This document shows, one piece after another, positions 35,055 through 43,465 of a stretch of 53,910 nt of DNA; the stretch's first letter is position 1, and each line of letters opens with the position of its first letter. The notes beneath the pieces were generated by a model. It made no database searches. It was not told where the DNA came from and saw nothing but the letters and a program-made list of their open reading frames with translations. This DNA is from Thermoactinomyces sp. DSM 45892 (GTDB lineage: Bacteria; Bacillota; Bacilli; Thermoactinomycetales; Thermoactinomycetaceae): positions 1 to 53,910 of the forward strand of contig NZ_FNPL01000020.1 in NCBI RefSeq assembly GCF_900107305.1, given 5' to 3'. The position numbers and the translations under genes were made by a program.

Positions 35055-35829
35055 ATGGTGCTATAGAGGTGATAGAGTGCACTTGCTGGTAATCTTCTGG
35101 TGCGATAACAGTAGGGAGTTTGTGAATTTCGGTGATTAAAAGAGTGGTTACCTCAGGTATATAATTTTGATTACGATCTCTTACACACATACCTGTTAAA
35201 TGTTTCAGAGAGGTTAGCACCACTTCGGTTACGGGAAGTGGGATTTTTTCAGTTCGAATGTAGATGTCTACGGAGCGCAATACCTTTAACAGCCAGAATG
35301 GAGCACTTGATTTATGTAACCATTGTTCCCATAATTGTGATAACAGGATGGGGCGGTGTTCCCCCATATTAGAAAAGGTTTGATAAGCATCCCAAGCATA
35401 TGAATTTATCTTTTCTTGATACTGTTGATAGTACCATGCTGTTTCCTGAATAGACTTCCATACGGGATCATAATAGCGATGTGCTGTATAGTCCCAATTC
35501 ATCTCTAGTTCATGCCAATCATTTTGATCATGCGATTTCGTATGGACTTCGATTAATCGAATCTTATCAGTAGGGATCTTCCAATGAAGCTTGGTGAGCC
35601 ATAAGTTCCGGACCATAGAAAACATAGGCGCGATGTGGTTCGGGTCAGCATGAGATGAAAACACAATAATCGTTGCTTCTTTTCCGGCCAGTAGATCATC
35701 CTGGTGTCCGATATGGAGTTCGATATCCACAGTAGAAACAGGGTGGTTTGCCGTATGCATTTTTGTGTAAGAAGGAGTAGAAAGGTACGGAAGAGAGAAT
35801 TGGTACGCTCCTGCCTGCAATGGCTTCAT
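35053..35829 (-). CDS. Hypothetical protein
   Basis: 258 residues, no signal peptide or membrane segment; I do not recognise a family. AGGAGGA lies six bases before the ATG, which supports it as a real gene. The protein has a beta-rich N-terminal half (YQFSLPYLSTPSYTKMH, VDIELHIGHQDDLLAGKE), an ATIIVFSSHADPNHIAPMF stretch and a Trp/Tyr-rich helical middle (QETAWYYQQYQEKINSYAW). Lies alone between a terminator and the tRNA cluster promoters. Could be lineage-specific. Confidence 0.65.
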   Translation of the reverse strand: MKPLQAGAYQFSLPYLSTPSYTKMHTANHPVSTVDIELHIGHQDDLLAGKEATIIVFSSHADPNHIAPMFSMVRNLWLTKLHWKIPTDKIRLIEVHTKSHDQNDWHELEMNWDYTAHRYYDPVWKSIQETAWYYQQYQEKINSYAWDAYQTFSNMGEHRPILLSQLWEQWLHKSSAPFWLLKVLRSVDIYIRTEKIPLPVTEVVLTSLKHLTGMCVRDRNQNYIPEVTTLLITEIHKLPTVIAPEDYQQVHSITSIAP

Positions 35830-36010
35830 GGAGATTCCTCCTGTTTAGTAAGAGAGATACTAGGTAAGTTGGTTTTTGTTCCTATCTTAACAAAGAAGAT
35901 AGTGCCATGCTATAAAAAAATCCGAGACTCCATACAGGTGGCTCAGAATGCTTATTTTGAGAGGATTTTATAGGTTGAAATTAGACAAAAAGAAAATTGA
36001 AATTAAGTGC

Positions 36011-36040
36011 TTGACTACAGATATATGATCGTGCTAAATT
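36011..36040 (+). promoter_or_regulatory. tRNA cluster promoter P1
   Basis: TTGACT, 18 bases, TAAATT, followed by GGTCGCTAAAACG. The GTCGCT(A/G)A element also follows both rrn promoters at the right end of the window. Confidence 0.6.
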
Positions 36041-36104
36041 ATAGAGGTCGCTAAAACGAAGCACACAAAACATCTTGTTAGACAAGTACTTTTTAAAAAA
36101 AGTA

Positions 36105-36133
36105 TTGCGTGAACGAGAGTTACATGATAAAAT
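36105..36133 (+). promoter_or_regulatory. tRNA cluster promoter P2
   Basis: TTGCGT, 17 bases, TAAAAT, about 40 bases before tRNA-Asn. Confidence 0.65.
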
Positions 36134-36176
36134 AGTATAAGTTGCTATGAGTAACGAATGGTATGGGTTATAATAT

Positions 36177-36251
36177 TCCTCAATAGCTCAATGGTAGAGC
36201 GCCCGACTGTTAATCGGTAGGTTGTAGGTTCGAGTCCTACTTGAGGAGCCA
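36177..36251 (+). tRNA. tRNA-Asn(GTT)
   Basis: As the copies at 174 and 1590 but with a compensatory change in the T stem (GTAGG/CCTAC instead of GCAGG/CCTGC), evidence of structure. Encoded CCA. Confidence 0.96.
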
Positions 36252-36255
36252 ATTC

Positions 36256-36348
36256 GGGGAGATACTCAAGAGGCCGAAGAGGAAGCATTGCTAATGCTTT
36301 AGGACGTAATTACGCGTCGCGAGGGTTCGAATCCCTCTCTCTCCGCCA
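36256..36348 (+). tRNA. tRNA-Ser(GCT)
   Basis: 93 bases, class II long variable arm, anticodon loop TTGCTAA giving GCT, encoded CCA. Confidence 0.95.
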
Positions 36349-36358
36349 GACATTTTTT

Positions 36359-36435
36359 GGCCCGTTGGTGAAGCGGTTCAACACACCAGCCTTTCACGCT
36401 GGCATGCAGGGGTTCGAATCCCCTACGGGTCACCA
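36359..36435 (+). tRNA. tRNA-Glu(TTC)
   Basis: Identical to the Glu genes at the left end; encoded CCA. Confidence 0.96.
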
Positions 36436-36440
36436 TTTTT

Positions 36441-36516
36441 GGACGCTTAGCTCAGCTGGGAGAGCACCTGCCTTACAAGCAGGGGGTCGGCGGTTCGATC
36501 CCGTCAGCGTCCACCA
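36441..36516 (+). tRNA. tRNA-Val(TAC)
   Basis: Identical to the Val genes at the left end; encoded CCA. Confidence 0.96.
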
Positions 36517-36534
36517 GTATTACATTTTTAACGC

Positions 36535-36611
36535 GGAGCTGTGGTGTAGAGGCCTAACATGCCTGCCTGTCACGCAGGAGATCGCGGGTTCGAATCCCGT
36601 CAGCTCCGCCA
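36535..36611 (+). tRNA. tRNA-Asp(GTC)
   Basis: Acceptor GGAGCTG/CAGCTCC, anticodon loop CTGTCAC giving GTC, encoded CCA. Confidence 0.94.
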
Positions 36612-36630
36612 TATTTACCCTTTACTTTAT

Positions 36631-36707
36631 GGCGGTCGTGGCGAAGTGGCTAACGCACCGGATTGTGGCTCCGGCATTCGAGGGTTCAATTCCCTCCGAT
36701 CGCCCCA
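36631..36707 (+). tRNA. tRNA-His(GTG)
   Basis: Anticodon GTG. The first G pairs with discriminator C, the extra G-1:C73 pair diagnostic of tRNA-His. Encoded CCA. Confidence 0.94.
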
Positions 36708-36717
36708 TGTTTTCTAA

Positions 36718-36792
36718 TGGGAAGTAGCCAAGCGGTAAGGCAACGGACTTTGACTCCGTCATGCGAAGGTTCGATCCCTTCCTTCCCAGCCA
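36718..36792 (+). tRNA. tRNA-Gln(TTG)
   Basis: Identical to the Gln genes at the left end; encoded CCA. Confidence 0.95.
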
Positions 36793-36815
36793 TTTTAGTT
36801 TAGACATCTTAGTGA

Positions 36816-36891
36816 GAGCCATTAGCTCAGTTGGTAGAGCATCTGACTTTTAATCAGAGGGTCGAAGGTTCGAGCCCTTCATGGCTCACCA
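36816..36891 (+). tRNA. tRNA-Lys(TTT), with CCA
   Basis: Same body as the two left-end Lys genes, but CCA is encoded here. Confidence 0.95.
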
Positions 36892-36905
36892 TAAGTTTCG
36901 TATAT

Positions 36906-36990
36906 GCGGGTGTGGCGGAATTGGCAGACGCACCAGATTTAGGTTCTGGCGCTTCACGGCGTGGGGGTTCAAGTCCCTCCACCCGCACCA
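36906..36990 (+). tRNA. tRNA-Leu(TAG)
   Basis: Class II arm, anticodon TAG, acceptor GCGGGTG/CACCCGC, encoded CCA. Confidence 0.95.
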
Positions 36991-37020
36991 TATACTTTTA
37001 CAATTAAATGAAGTGAGTAC

Positions 37021-37106
37021 GCGGTCGTGGTGGAATTGGCAGACACGCTATCTTGAGGGGGTAGTGTCCTATGGACGTGCGAGTTCGAGTCTCGCCGACC
37101 GCACCA
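37021..37106 (+). tRNA. tRNA-Leu(GAG)
   Basis: Class II arm, anticodon loop TTGAGGG giving GAG, encoded CCA. Confidence 0.94.
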
Positions 37107-37126
37107 TCTACAGACCATCTTAATAT

Positions 37127-37200
37127 GCGGGTGTAGTTCAATGGTAGAACATCAGCCTTCCAAGCTGATTGCGAGGGTTCGATTCCCTTCACCCGCTCCA
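37127..37200 (+). tRNA. tRNA-Gly(TCC)
   Basis: As the gene at 1512 with paired changes in the anticodon stem (CAGC/GCTG for CGGC/GCCG). Encoded CCA. Last tRNA of the third run. Confidence 0.95.
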
Positions 37201-37210
37201 ACTCAGAAGT

Positions 37211-37238
37211 TCGTGGCTTATGCTACGAGCTTTTTTAT
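37211..37238 (+). terminator. tRNA cluster terminator
   Basis: TCGTGGC (37211-37217) pairs with GCTACGA (37222-37228), followed by a T run. Confidence 0.75.
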
Positions 37239-37256
37239 TTGTTTGGAACATGATGT

Positions 37257-37285
37257 TTGCGTTTCGAACGTAGGTCTAGGATAAT
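37257..37285 (+). promoter_or_regulatory. Promoter of the tsaE operon
   Basis: TTGCGT, 17 bases, GATAAT, 29 bases before the tsaE ATG. Confidence 0.55.
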
Positions 37286-37314
37286 GAGTTCAGATAGATG
37301 AGTAGGTGAGAGAA

Positions 37315-37773
37315 ATGAAAAAGCAAATTTGGCATACTACCTCTGGAGAAGAGACGAGGCTTCTTGCAAGGAGGATTGCTTCCCATGTGCAAGAAGGGGA
37401 TGTTTTTGCCTTAGAAGGTGGACTTGGAGCAGGAAAAACGACTTTTTGTCAGGGATTAGCGAAGGGTCTAGAAATAGAGCGGTATGTGGATAGTCCTACG
37501 TTTACCGTGATAAAAGAGTATCAAGGGCGTTTGCCTCTTTATCATATGGATGTGTATCGCTTAGATGGTGTGGAAAGTGATCTAGGTCTGGAAGAATATT
37601 TCTATGGGGATGGAGTTTGTGTCATTGAGTGGGCATCGATTATTCAAGAAATTTTGCCAGATGATACAATTACGTTTTCATTTGAGGTGCAAGAAGATGG
37701 GACAAGGAGTATTTCGTTTCCGATTAATAGTGAACGAGCAAAGTGTTTGGCAAAGGATGTGTTATGGGATTGA
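37315..37773 (+). CDS. tsaE: t6A synthesis ATPase TsaE
   Basis: P-loop ATPase of the complex that puts threonylcarbamoyl on A37 of ANN-decoding tRNAs, acting with TsaB and TsaD encoded just downstream. Walker A in LEGGLGAGKTTFCQG, switch region SPTFTVIKEY, and YHMDVYRLDG plus CVIEWAS. 152 residues. ATG at 37315 is preceded by AGGTGAG; a GTG at 37306 overlaps it. It overlaps tsaB by 10 bases. Confidence 0.93.
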   Translation: MKKQIWHTTSGEETRLLARRIASHVQEGDVFALEGGLGAGKTTFCQGLAKGLEIERYVDSPTFTVIKEYQGRLPLYHMDVYRLDGVESDLGLEEYFYGDGVCVIEWASIIQEILPDDTITFSFEVQEDGTRSISFPINSERAKCLAKDVLWD

Positions 37774-38495
37774 AAATGTTAGCAATCGATACCTCTACTT
37801 TAGTTCTTGGTGTCGCGGTAGTAGAAGAAGGAAAAGTATTGGGAGAGGTAACGAACAATCTACATAAAACTCATTCGGAGCGCCTGATGCCGACGATAGC
37901 CGGACTATTGAAAGACCTCTCCATTGAGCTGCGAGAAGTTACGGCTATTAGTGTTACATCGGGGCCGGGGTCTTATACGGGGATTCGGATTGGTGTAACG
38001 ACAGCGAAAACATTGGCATGGACTCACGATCTCCCGCTCTATGCAGAATCCAGTTTAACGGTACTAGCGATGAACGGAAAACGATTTCCGGGCTTGGTGG
38101 TTCCTTTGCTGGATGCACGTCGAAATCGTGTTTATACAGGAGTGTATCGTCCGAATGCTTCGGGGGTTAGCGAAGTGCTCGGCCAACAGGTATTAGAGAT
38201 AACAGACCTACTCGAACAATGTAGTCGATGGAAAGAGCCGATCTTGTTCTTAGGTGATGATGTAAGTAAATTTCGGGATGTGATTGAAGAAGCTCTAGGT
38301 GAGAATGCTTATTTTGGGAGTCCAGCCGAAAATCTACCTCGTGCTTCTGAATTAGGTGAAATGAGCTTGCAACGAATGATTCGCGGAGAAGAACCACTTA
38401 GTCAGCAATTTGCGCTTAACTATCTTCAAGTAACGGAAGCAGAGGCAAATTGGTTAAAAAAGCAAAAACAGGGGACTGGAACCGATGTCAATTGA
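37764..38495 (+). CDS. tsaB: t6A synthesis protein TsaB
   Basis: ASKHA-fold partner of TsaD, 243 residues. N-terminal MLAIDTSTLVLGVAV and the conserved SGPGSYTGIRIGVTTAKTL with LLDARRNRVYTG. The start at 37764 has AAGGATGTG upstream and overlaps tsaE; the earlier ATG of the frame at 37743 is within tsaE without a site. It overlaps rimI by 11 bases. Confidence 0.93.
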   Translation: MGLKMLAIDTSTLVLGVAVVEEGKVLGEVTNNLHKTHSERLMPTIAGLLKDLSIELREVTAISVTSGPGSYTGIRIGVTTAKTLAWTHDLPLYAESSLTVLAMNGKRFPGLVVPLLDARRNRVYTGVYRPNASGVSEVLGQQVLEITDLLEQCSRWKEPILFLGDDVSKFRDVIEEALGENAYFGSPAENLPRASELGEMSLQRMIRGEEPLSQQFALNYLQVTEAEANWLKKQKQGTGTDVN

Positions 38496-38949
38496 GCAGG
38501 AGACCCAGATCCAATTCCGCTTGATGGTAGTGGACGATATTCCTCAGGTGATGGAAGTGGAACGAGATGCTTTCCCGCATCCATGGACAGCACAAGCTTT
38601 TCAAGATGAATTGACGACGAATCCCTTTGCACGGTATCTCGTGCTAGAAGTAGAGGGGACTGTGGCAGGATATTGCGGGATGTGGGTTATTATTGACGAG
38701 GCTCATATTACAAATATTGGTGTTCACTCTAAGTATCGTGGGAAGGGATTTGGCGAGTTGTTGCTACGGTATGCGATGGAATTTTCTACGCTGTATGGAG
38801 CGGAGAAAATGACGTTAGAAGTACGAGCCTCTAATTTGATTGCTCAGCAACTATACAAAAAGTTAGATTTTGAGGTAACAGGGTTACGGCCTAATTACTA
38901 TTCCGATAATAATGAAGATGCCTTGATAATGTGGGTGACATACAAATGA
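38485..38949 (+). CDS. rimI: Ribosomal-protein alanine acetyltransferase RimI
   Basis: GNAT enzyme that N-acetylates ribosomal protein S18. 154 residues: [20 protein letters not shown], acetyl-CoA loop [18 protein letters not shown], then [19 protein letters not shown] and the end [14 protein letters not shown]. Embedded in the tsa operon exactly as in B. subtilis (ydiB-ydiC-ydiD-gcp). It overlaps tsaD by four bases. Confidence 0.93.
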   Translation: MSIEQETQIQFRLMVVDDIPQVMEVERDAFPHPWTAQAFQDELTTNPFARYLVLEVEGTVAGYCGMWVIIDEAHITNIGVHSKYRGKGFGELLLRYAMEFSTLYGAEKMTLEVRASNLIAQQLYKKLDFEVTGLRPNYYSDNNEDALIMWVTYK

Positions 38950-39965
38950 GTCATAAAAAAAATAGTCTCGTTTTAGGAATTGAGACAAGTTGTGATGAAA
39001 CGTCCGTGGCTGTGGTTAAAAATGGGACGAAAGTCCTATCAAATGTGATTTCTTCGCAGATGGATGTACACCGTCGCTTTGGAGGAGTTGTCCCTGAAGT
39101 TGCTTCTAGACGGCATGTGGAGAGAATGACGGTTATTATTGAGCAGGCACTGGTCGAAGCAAATGTAACCAAAGAGAGATTAGATGCGATTGCTGTAACA
39201 CAAGGCCCAGGGTTAGTGGGGGCTTTATTAATTGGTGTTGCGAGTGCGAAGGCATTGGCGTATGCCCTGAATCTACCGCTTGTACCGGTTCATCATATAG
39301 CGGGACATATTTACGCTAATCACCTAGTAACACCGCTTGAATTTCCATTGGTGGCGCTTGTAGTGTCGGGTGGACATACAGAGTTAATCTACATGGAGAG
39401 CCACCTTCATTTTGTGAGGCTAGGGCAAACACGCGATGATGCTGCCGGGGAAGCATTTGATAAAGTGGCCAGGTTTATGGGCTTGTCTTATCCAGGGGGA
39501 CCGCAAATTGATCGCTTATCAGCACAAGGGAAGGCTATTTATGACTTGCCTCGTGCATGGTTAGAGCCTGACTCATTGGACTTTAGCTTTAGTGGTTTGA
39601 AATCATCTGTAATGCAATTGATGCAGAAGGCGGAGAGAAAAGGGGAAACGATTGGTCAAACTGATTTAGCGGCTAGTTTTCAGGCGGCTGTGTTAGATGT
39701 GCTGGTCGAAAAAGCTTTTCGCGCTGTAAAGCAGAAGGGGGTAAACCAATTACTTCTTGCAGGTGGAGTCTCTGCCAATAGTGGGCTACGTGTTCGGCTT
39801 ATGAAGCGAGCAGAGGAGGAAGGGGTTACATTGCGAATCCCGCCGCTTGAGCTTTGCACAGATAATGCAGCTATGATCGCTGCGGCAGGTACTTATTTAT
39901 ATTACGAGGGGAAATTTGCAGATTTAACCCTTAATGCGAACCCAGGACTTTCGTTAATAGAATAG
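38946..39965 (+). CDS. tsaD: tRNA t6A threonylcarbamoyltransferase TsaD
   Basis: Catalytic subunit that transfers the threonylcarbamoyl group to tRNA A37. 339 residues: [14 protein letters not shown] at the start, metal-binding [25 protein letters not shown], and [13 protein letters not shown] at the ATP site. The ATG at 38946 has GGTGA seven bases upstream and overlaps the rimI stop; GTG at 38931 is unlikely. Last gene of the operon. Confidence 0.95.
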   Translation: MSHKKNSLVLGIETSCDETSVAVVKNGTKVLSNVISSQMDVHRRFGGVVPEVASRRHVERMTVIIEQALVEANVTKERLDAIAVTQGPGLVGALLIGVASAKALAYALNLPLVPVHHIAGHIYANHLVTPLEFPLVALVVSGGHTELIYMESHLHFVRLGQTRDDAAGEAFDKVARFMGLSYPGGPQIDRLSAQGKAIYDLPRAWLEPDSLDFSFSGLKSSVMQLMQKAERKGETIGQTDLAASFQAAVLDVLVEKAFRAVKQKGVNQLLLAGGVSANSGLRVRLMKRAEEEGVTLRIPPLELCTDNAAMIAAAGTYLYYEGKFADLTLNANPGLSLIE

Positions 39966-39977
39966 ATTTGATTTCAT

Positions 39978-40016
39978 AAAAAACAGCGTACTCACTAGGA
40001 TGTACGCTGTTTTTTA
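39978..40016. terminator. Terminator tsaD / ABC-F
   Basis: AAAAAACAGCGTAC pairs with GTACGCTGTTTTTT; T runs on both strands between convergent genes. Confidence 0.9.
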
Positions 40017-40020
40017 TATA

Positions 40021-40061
40021 TGTGGATAAAGTGAATAACCTGTGGATAACTTTGTGGATAA
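40021..40061 (-). promoter_or_regulatory. Cluster of three perfect DnaA boxes
   Basis: TGTGGATAA, the complement of the consensus box TTATCCACA, occurs at 40021, 40041 and 40053, all in one orientation, packed between a terminator and the stop codon of the ABC-F gene. From memory, B. subtilis has a DnaA-box cluster in the same gcp(tsaD)-ydiF interval that titrates DnaA and damps initiation; conservation of location makes this a strong candidate for the same role. Confidence 0.8.
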
Positions 40062-41981
40062 CTAAGCCTGATCAGCTAACTCAGCCCATTCATCGGTTTT
40101 GATAAGGAGTTGTTCCTCTAAGGATTGTAACTCTTTCTGCAGAGAGCTACTTCTCTGAGGATCAGAGAAAACTTCTTCCATGCACATTTCTGCCTGAATC
40201 TCGGCGATTCTTGATTCCAGTGCTGTGATTTCTTTCTCTACTTCTTGTAATTCACGTTGATGCTGTTTCAGGCGCCGTTGCTCTTCCTTGCTTTGTTTAC
40301 GATGTTGGTAAGCGTCTCCCTTTGGCACTAGTTCTTCGTTTTTGGATGTAAGGGTTTCTTCAAATTGTTCAAGTGCTTTTTTTTCTAAATACCAATTGTA
40401 GTCGCCTTCATAACTGGTGATTCCGTCGGGCGTTAGTTCCCAAATCCGATTAGAGAGACGTTGGATGAAATAGCGGTCATGAGAGACAAAGAGAATGGTT
40501 CCAGGATACTCTTCTAGTGCAATTTCGAGGCGCTCTTTGGTTGCTAGATCTAGGTGGTTCGTCGGCTCATCCATTAGAAGGAAATTGGCCTGATTAAGCA
40601 GTAATTTAACCAGAGAGAGTCTAGCCCGTTCACCGCCGCTCAGGTCTTTCACAAGCTTGTATACATCATCTCCATGAAACAAAAATTGCCCGAGATGGGA
40701 ACGGATAAAAGTTTGATCCAGTGTAGGATAATCGTCCCATATTTCATCTAATACAGTTTTATCGTAGGTAAGTAGTTTTTGCTCTTGATCATAGTAGTCC
40801 ACCTCTACGTTTGTACCAAACTGAAGATTTCCGGTTAGAGTGGGCAGTTGACTCGCGATGGTTTTTAGTAAGGTGGACTTTCCCGTCCCATTCGGCCCAA
40901 GTAAAGCAATGCGCTCTCCTCGACTGACACGAAAAGAGAGATCTTGAATGAGTGGCTGTTCATATCCAACGGAGAGGTTTTTTGCTAGGAGGACTTCTTT
41001 CCCGCTGGTAACAGAGGTTTCAAATCGGATGGATGCCTGCTTGAGGGCAGACTCGGGTGTATCTAGTCGTTCCATCTTCTCTAATGTTTTTCTACGACTT
41101 TGTGCCCGCTTTGTCGTAGTCGCCCGAGCAATATTTTTTTGAACAAACTCTTCTAGCTTTTTGATCTCTTTTTGTTGTTGTTCATACAGTTTTTCATGGG
41201 ATAAGGCTCGTTCTTCTTTTTGGACAACATATTGGGAGTAGTTTCCGACGTAACGTGTCGCTTTACTCCTTTCGATTTCATAGATTACTTGTACGAGTTG
41301 GTCTAGGAAAAATCGATCATGGGAGACGATAAGAAGTGCGCCCGGATAACTTTTTAAGGCCTGCTCCAACCATTCAGTTGCTTGAAGGTCGAGGTAGTTG
41401 GTTGGCTCGTCTAGAATCAATAAATCAGGTTCCTCCAAAAGCATTTTTGCCAAAGCAACCCGTGTTTTTTGGCCACCACTAATTTCACTAATCTTCGTTT
41501 GATGAACATCTAAATGGCCTAAGCCCAGTCCATGTAGGGCACCACGCATTTTTGCTTCGTATGAATAACCGCCAACTTGCTCAAATTCTTCTTGATAACT
41601 CGCATATTGACTTAGATAACGTTGGTATTGATCTTCATTTGAATAGATTTCTTCTTTGCTTATCTCCGCTTCTAATGTGCGAATTTTTTGTTCGATAGCC
41701 AGTACGGGGGTGAATACTTGTAACACTTCATCCCAGATAGACCGCTCGGACTGAAGGCCCGTCTGTTGTGCTAGATAGCCAATCTGCGTTTTTCTTCCAA
41801 CGATCATTTCACCTTGGTCGGGGAGGAGTTGGCCGATCATGATTTTTAATAAGGTTGATTTGCCAGCTCCATTTGCACCGATTAATCCTACTTTTTCTTG
41901 TGGATTAATCTGTAGTTGAATATCTTGTAAGACTTCGTTTTCGCCGAATGATTTGTATATATTCTTTGCTTGTATTAACAT
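40062..41981 (-). CDS. ABC-F ATPase (YdiF-type)
   Basis: Soluble ABC-F protein of 639 residues with two ATPase domains and no membrane segments; such proteins act on the ribosome. Walker A GANGAGKST and GPNGTGKST; signatures ISGGQKTRVALAK and LSGGERARLSLVK; Walker B LLILDEPTNYLDL and FLLMDEPTNHLDL. A coiled-coil C-terminus rich in Glu, Gln and Lys follows. Start at 41981 behind GGTGGAG; the frame continues further but without a site. Resistance or translation-factor role is open. Confidence 0.92.
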   Translation of the reverse strand: MLIQAKNIYKSFGENEVLQDIQLQINPQEKVGLIGANGAGKSTLLKIMIGQLLPDQGEMIVGRKTQIGYLAQQTGLQSERSIWDEVLQVFTPVLAIEQKIRTLEAEISKEEIYSNEDQYQRYLSQYASYQEEFEQVGGYSYEAKMRGALHGLGLGHLDVHQTKISEISGGQKTRVALAKMLLEEPDLLILDEPTNYLDLQATEWLEQALKSYPGALLIVSHDRFFLDQLVQVIYEIERSKATRYVGNYSQYVVQKEERALSHEKLYEQQQKEIKKLEEFVQKNIARATTTKRAQSRRKTLEKMERLDTPESALKQASIRFETSVTSGKEVLLAKNLSVGYEQPLIQDLSFRVSRGERIALLGPNGTGKSTLLKTIASQLPTLTGNLQFGTNVEVDYYDQEQKLLTYDKTVLDEIWDDYPTLDQTFIRSHLGQFLFHGDDVYKLVKDLSGGERARLSLVKLLLNQANFLLMDEPTNHLDLATKERLEIALEEYPGTILFVSHDRYFIQRLSNRIWELTPDGITSYEGDYNWYLEKKALEQFEETLTSKNEELVPKGDAYQHRKQSKEEQRRLKQHQRELQEVEKEITALESRIAEIQAEMCMEEVFSDPQRSSSLQKELQSLEEQLLIKTDEWAELADQA

Positions 41982-42093
41982 GATCTCCACCTCATCTTTT
42001 CTTAGTGTAATAGAGGAGAAAACGAAGGGCAAACCGATTTCTAATTTTTCGTGTACAATTATGGGTACGAGAAAGAGAGTAGGAGGGGAAACG

Positions 42094-42672
42094 TTGACGG
42101 ACTCTTATTCCAATAAACAAACGTTACGAGCTGAACTATTAGAAAAAAGAAGGTACCGTTCTGAAGAGGATTCTAGGCAAATGGCACAGCAAATTTATGA
42201 ACGGATTGTACACTGGAATGGTTACATAAATAGCGATATGATTGCGGTGTATGCTTCGTTCCGAAATGAAGTAAATGTGGATGAGATTATCGAAAATGCA
42301 TGGGAGAATGGGAAAAAAGTGGTTTTCCCTAAGTCATATCCTAAGACGAAGAATATGAAGTTTTTTGAAGTTCGATGTGATAGTGAGTTAAGGAAGGGTG
42401 CTTATGGGATTATGGAACCTGTCGGAGAATTAGATCGCGTGGTTGATCCGCAAATGATTCAGCTCGCTTTGGTCCCGGGTGTTGGATTTGACCAGAAGGG
42501 ATATCGCCTCGGATATGGAGCGGGTTATTACGATCGTTTTTTTGCGAAGTTCCCTCATATTGTCCGAGTAGGGATTTATGATAGCGAATATTTATTAGAA
42601 ACGGTATATCCAGAGACGCATGATTGTAAGATGAATTATGTCTGTACTTTTACAAAACTGTTTTCACTTTGA
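42094..42672 (+). CDS. 5-formyltetrahydrofolate cyclo-ligase
   Basis: ATP-dependent conversion of 5-formyl-THF to 5,10-methenyl-THF, a folate salvage step. 192 residues with family motifs VYASFRNEVNVDEI, VVFPKSYPK and the phosphate loop LVPGVGFDQKGYRLGYGAGYYDRF. Start is TTG at 42094, behind AGGAGGGGA; an ATG at 42061 would add 11 residues. Divergent from the ABC-F gene. Confidence 0.92.
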   Translation: MTDSYSNKQTLRAELLEKRRYRSEEDSRQMAQQIYERIVHWNGYINSDMIAVYASFRNEVNVDEIIENAWENGKKVVFPKSYPKTKNMKFFEVRCDSELRKGAYGIMEPVGELDRVVDPQMIQLALVPGVGFDQKGYRLGYGAGYYDRFFAKFPHIVRVGIYDSEYLLETVYPETHDCKMNYVCTFTKLFSL

Positions 42673-42750
42673 CGTATCAGAATTTGGTATAGTTAAAATA
42701 AGATGTTATAAATATACAAGATCAGTACGAAATGAGCCGGGAGGGGTCTT

Positions 42751-43431
42751 ATGTCAGATCAAAAAATTCCGCAGGTGACGGCGAAACGGTTACCGCTCTA
42801 TTATCGGTATCTGGAAAAGCTACATGCCATCGGAAAACAACGGATCTCTTCTGCTGATCTCAGCGAAGCTTTGCAGATTGATCCAGCAACCATTCGTCGG
42901 GATTTTTCCTATCTAGGGGAATTAGGTAAGAAGGGATATGGATATAATGTCACATATCTATTGCAATTTTTACGAGATTTTTTAAAACAAGATGAAGTAA
43001 CCAATGTAGTATTAGTAGGAGTAGGAAATTTAGGAACTGCCTTATTAAGATATAATTTTTATCGAAGTCATAATACCAAGATCGTCGCTGGATTTGATGA
43101 AGATGCTGCGAAAATTGGAAAAGATATCGATGGGATCACAGTCTTTGGAATGGACCGTTTATCAGAGATCATCTCCTTACATCATGTGGAAGTTGCGATT
43201 CTTACCGTTCCTGTAAATGTGGCTCAGACTACCACCGATTATCTAGTAAAAAAAGGTGTAAGAGGGATTTTGAACTTTACCCCAGCACGGATTACGGCAC
43301 CCCCGCCTGTTCGCATACATCACATCGATCTTACCTCTGAGTTGCAGACACTAATTTACTTCTTGAAGAAATACCCAGCCGATGAAAATGTGGAAGAAAG
43401 CTTGGAAGAGGTAGCAAATAAACGAAGCTAA
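42751..43431 (+). CDS. rex: Redox-sensing repressor Rex
   Basis: Senses the NADH/NAD+ ratio and represses fermentative and respiratory genes. Winged-helix N-terminus ([37 protein letters not shown]) and Rossmann domain with [18 protein letters not shown]. 226 residues with an Asp/Glu-rich tail. GGAGGGG before the ATG. I found no Rex operator (TTGTGAA-N-TTCACAA) upstream. Confidence 0.95.
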   Translation: MSDQKIPQVTAKRLPLYYRYLEKLHAIGKQRISSADLSEALQIDPATIRRDFSYLGELGKKGYGYNVTYLLQFLRDFLKQDEVTNVVLVGVGNLGTALLRYNFYRSHNTKIVAGFDEDAAKIGKDIDGITVFGMDRLSEIISLHHVEVAILTVPVNVAQTTTDYLVKKGVRGILNFTPARITAPPPVRIHHIDLTSELQTLIYFLKKYPADENVEESLEEVANKRS

Positions 43432-43465
43432 TTGCCTTCGCGATTATAGTTAGAAGGGAATATAT

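Larger units (their letters stand above)
35830..36176 (+). other. Intergenic stretch with two tRNA promoters
   Basis: No gene seen. The left part carries the start region of the minus-strand orphan; the right half carries the promoters listed next. Confidence 0.5.

Noticed and set aside
36365-37201. Open frames in the third tRNA cluster
   Set aside because: Same reason: they coincide with tRNA genes.
42673-42750. Rex operator upstream of rex
   Set aside because: No TTGTGAA-N-TTCACAA-like palindrome found, although TTTTCAC occurs at 42661.
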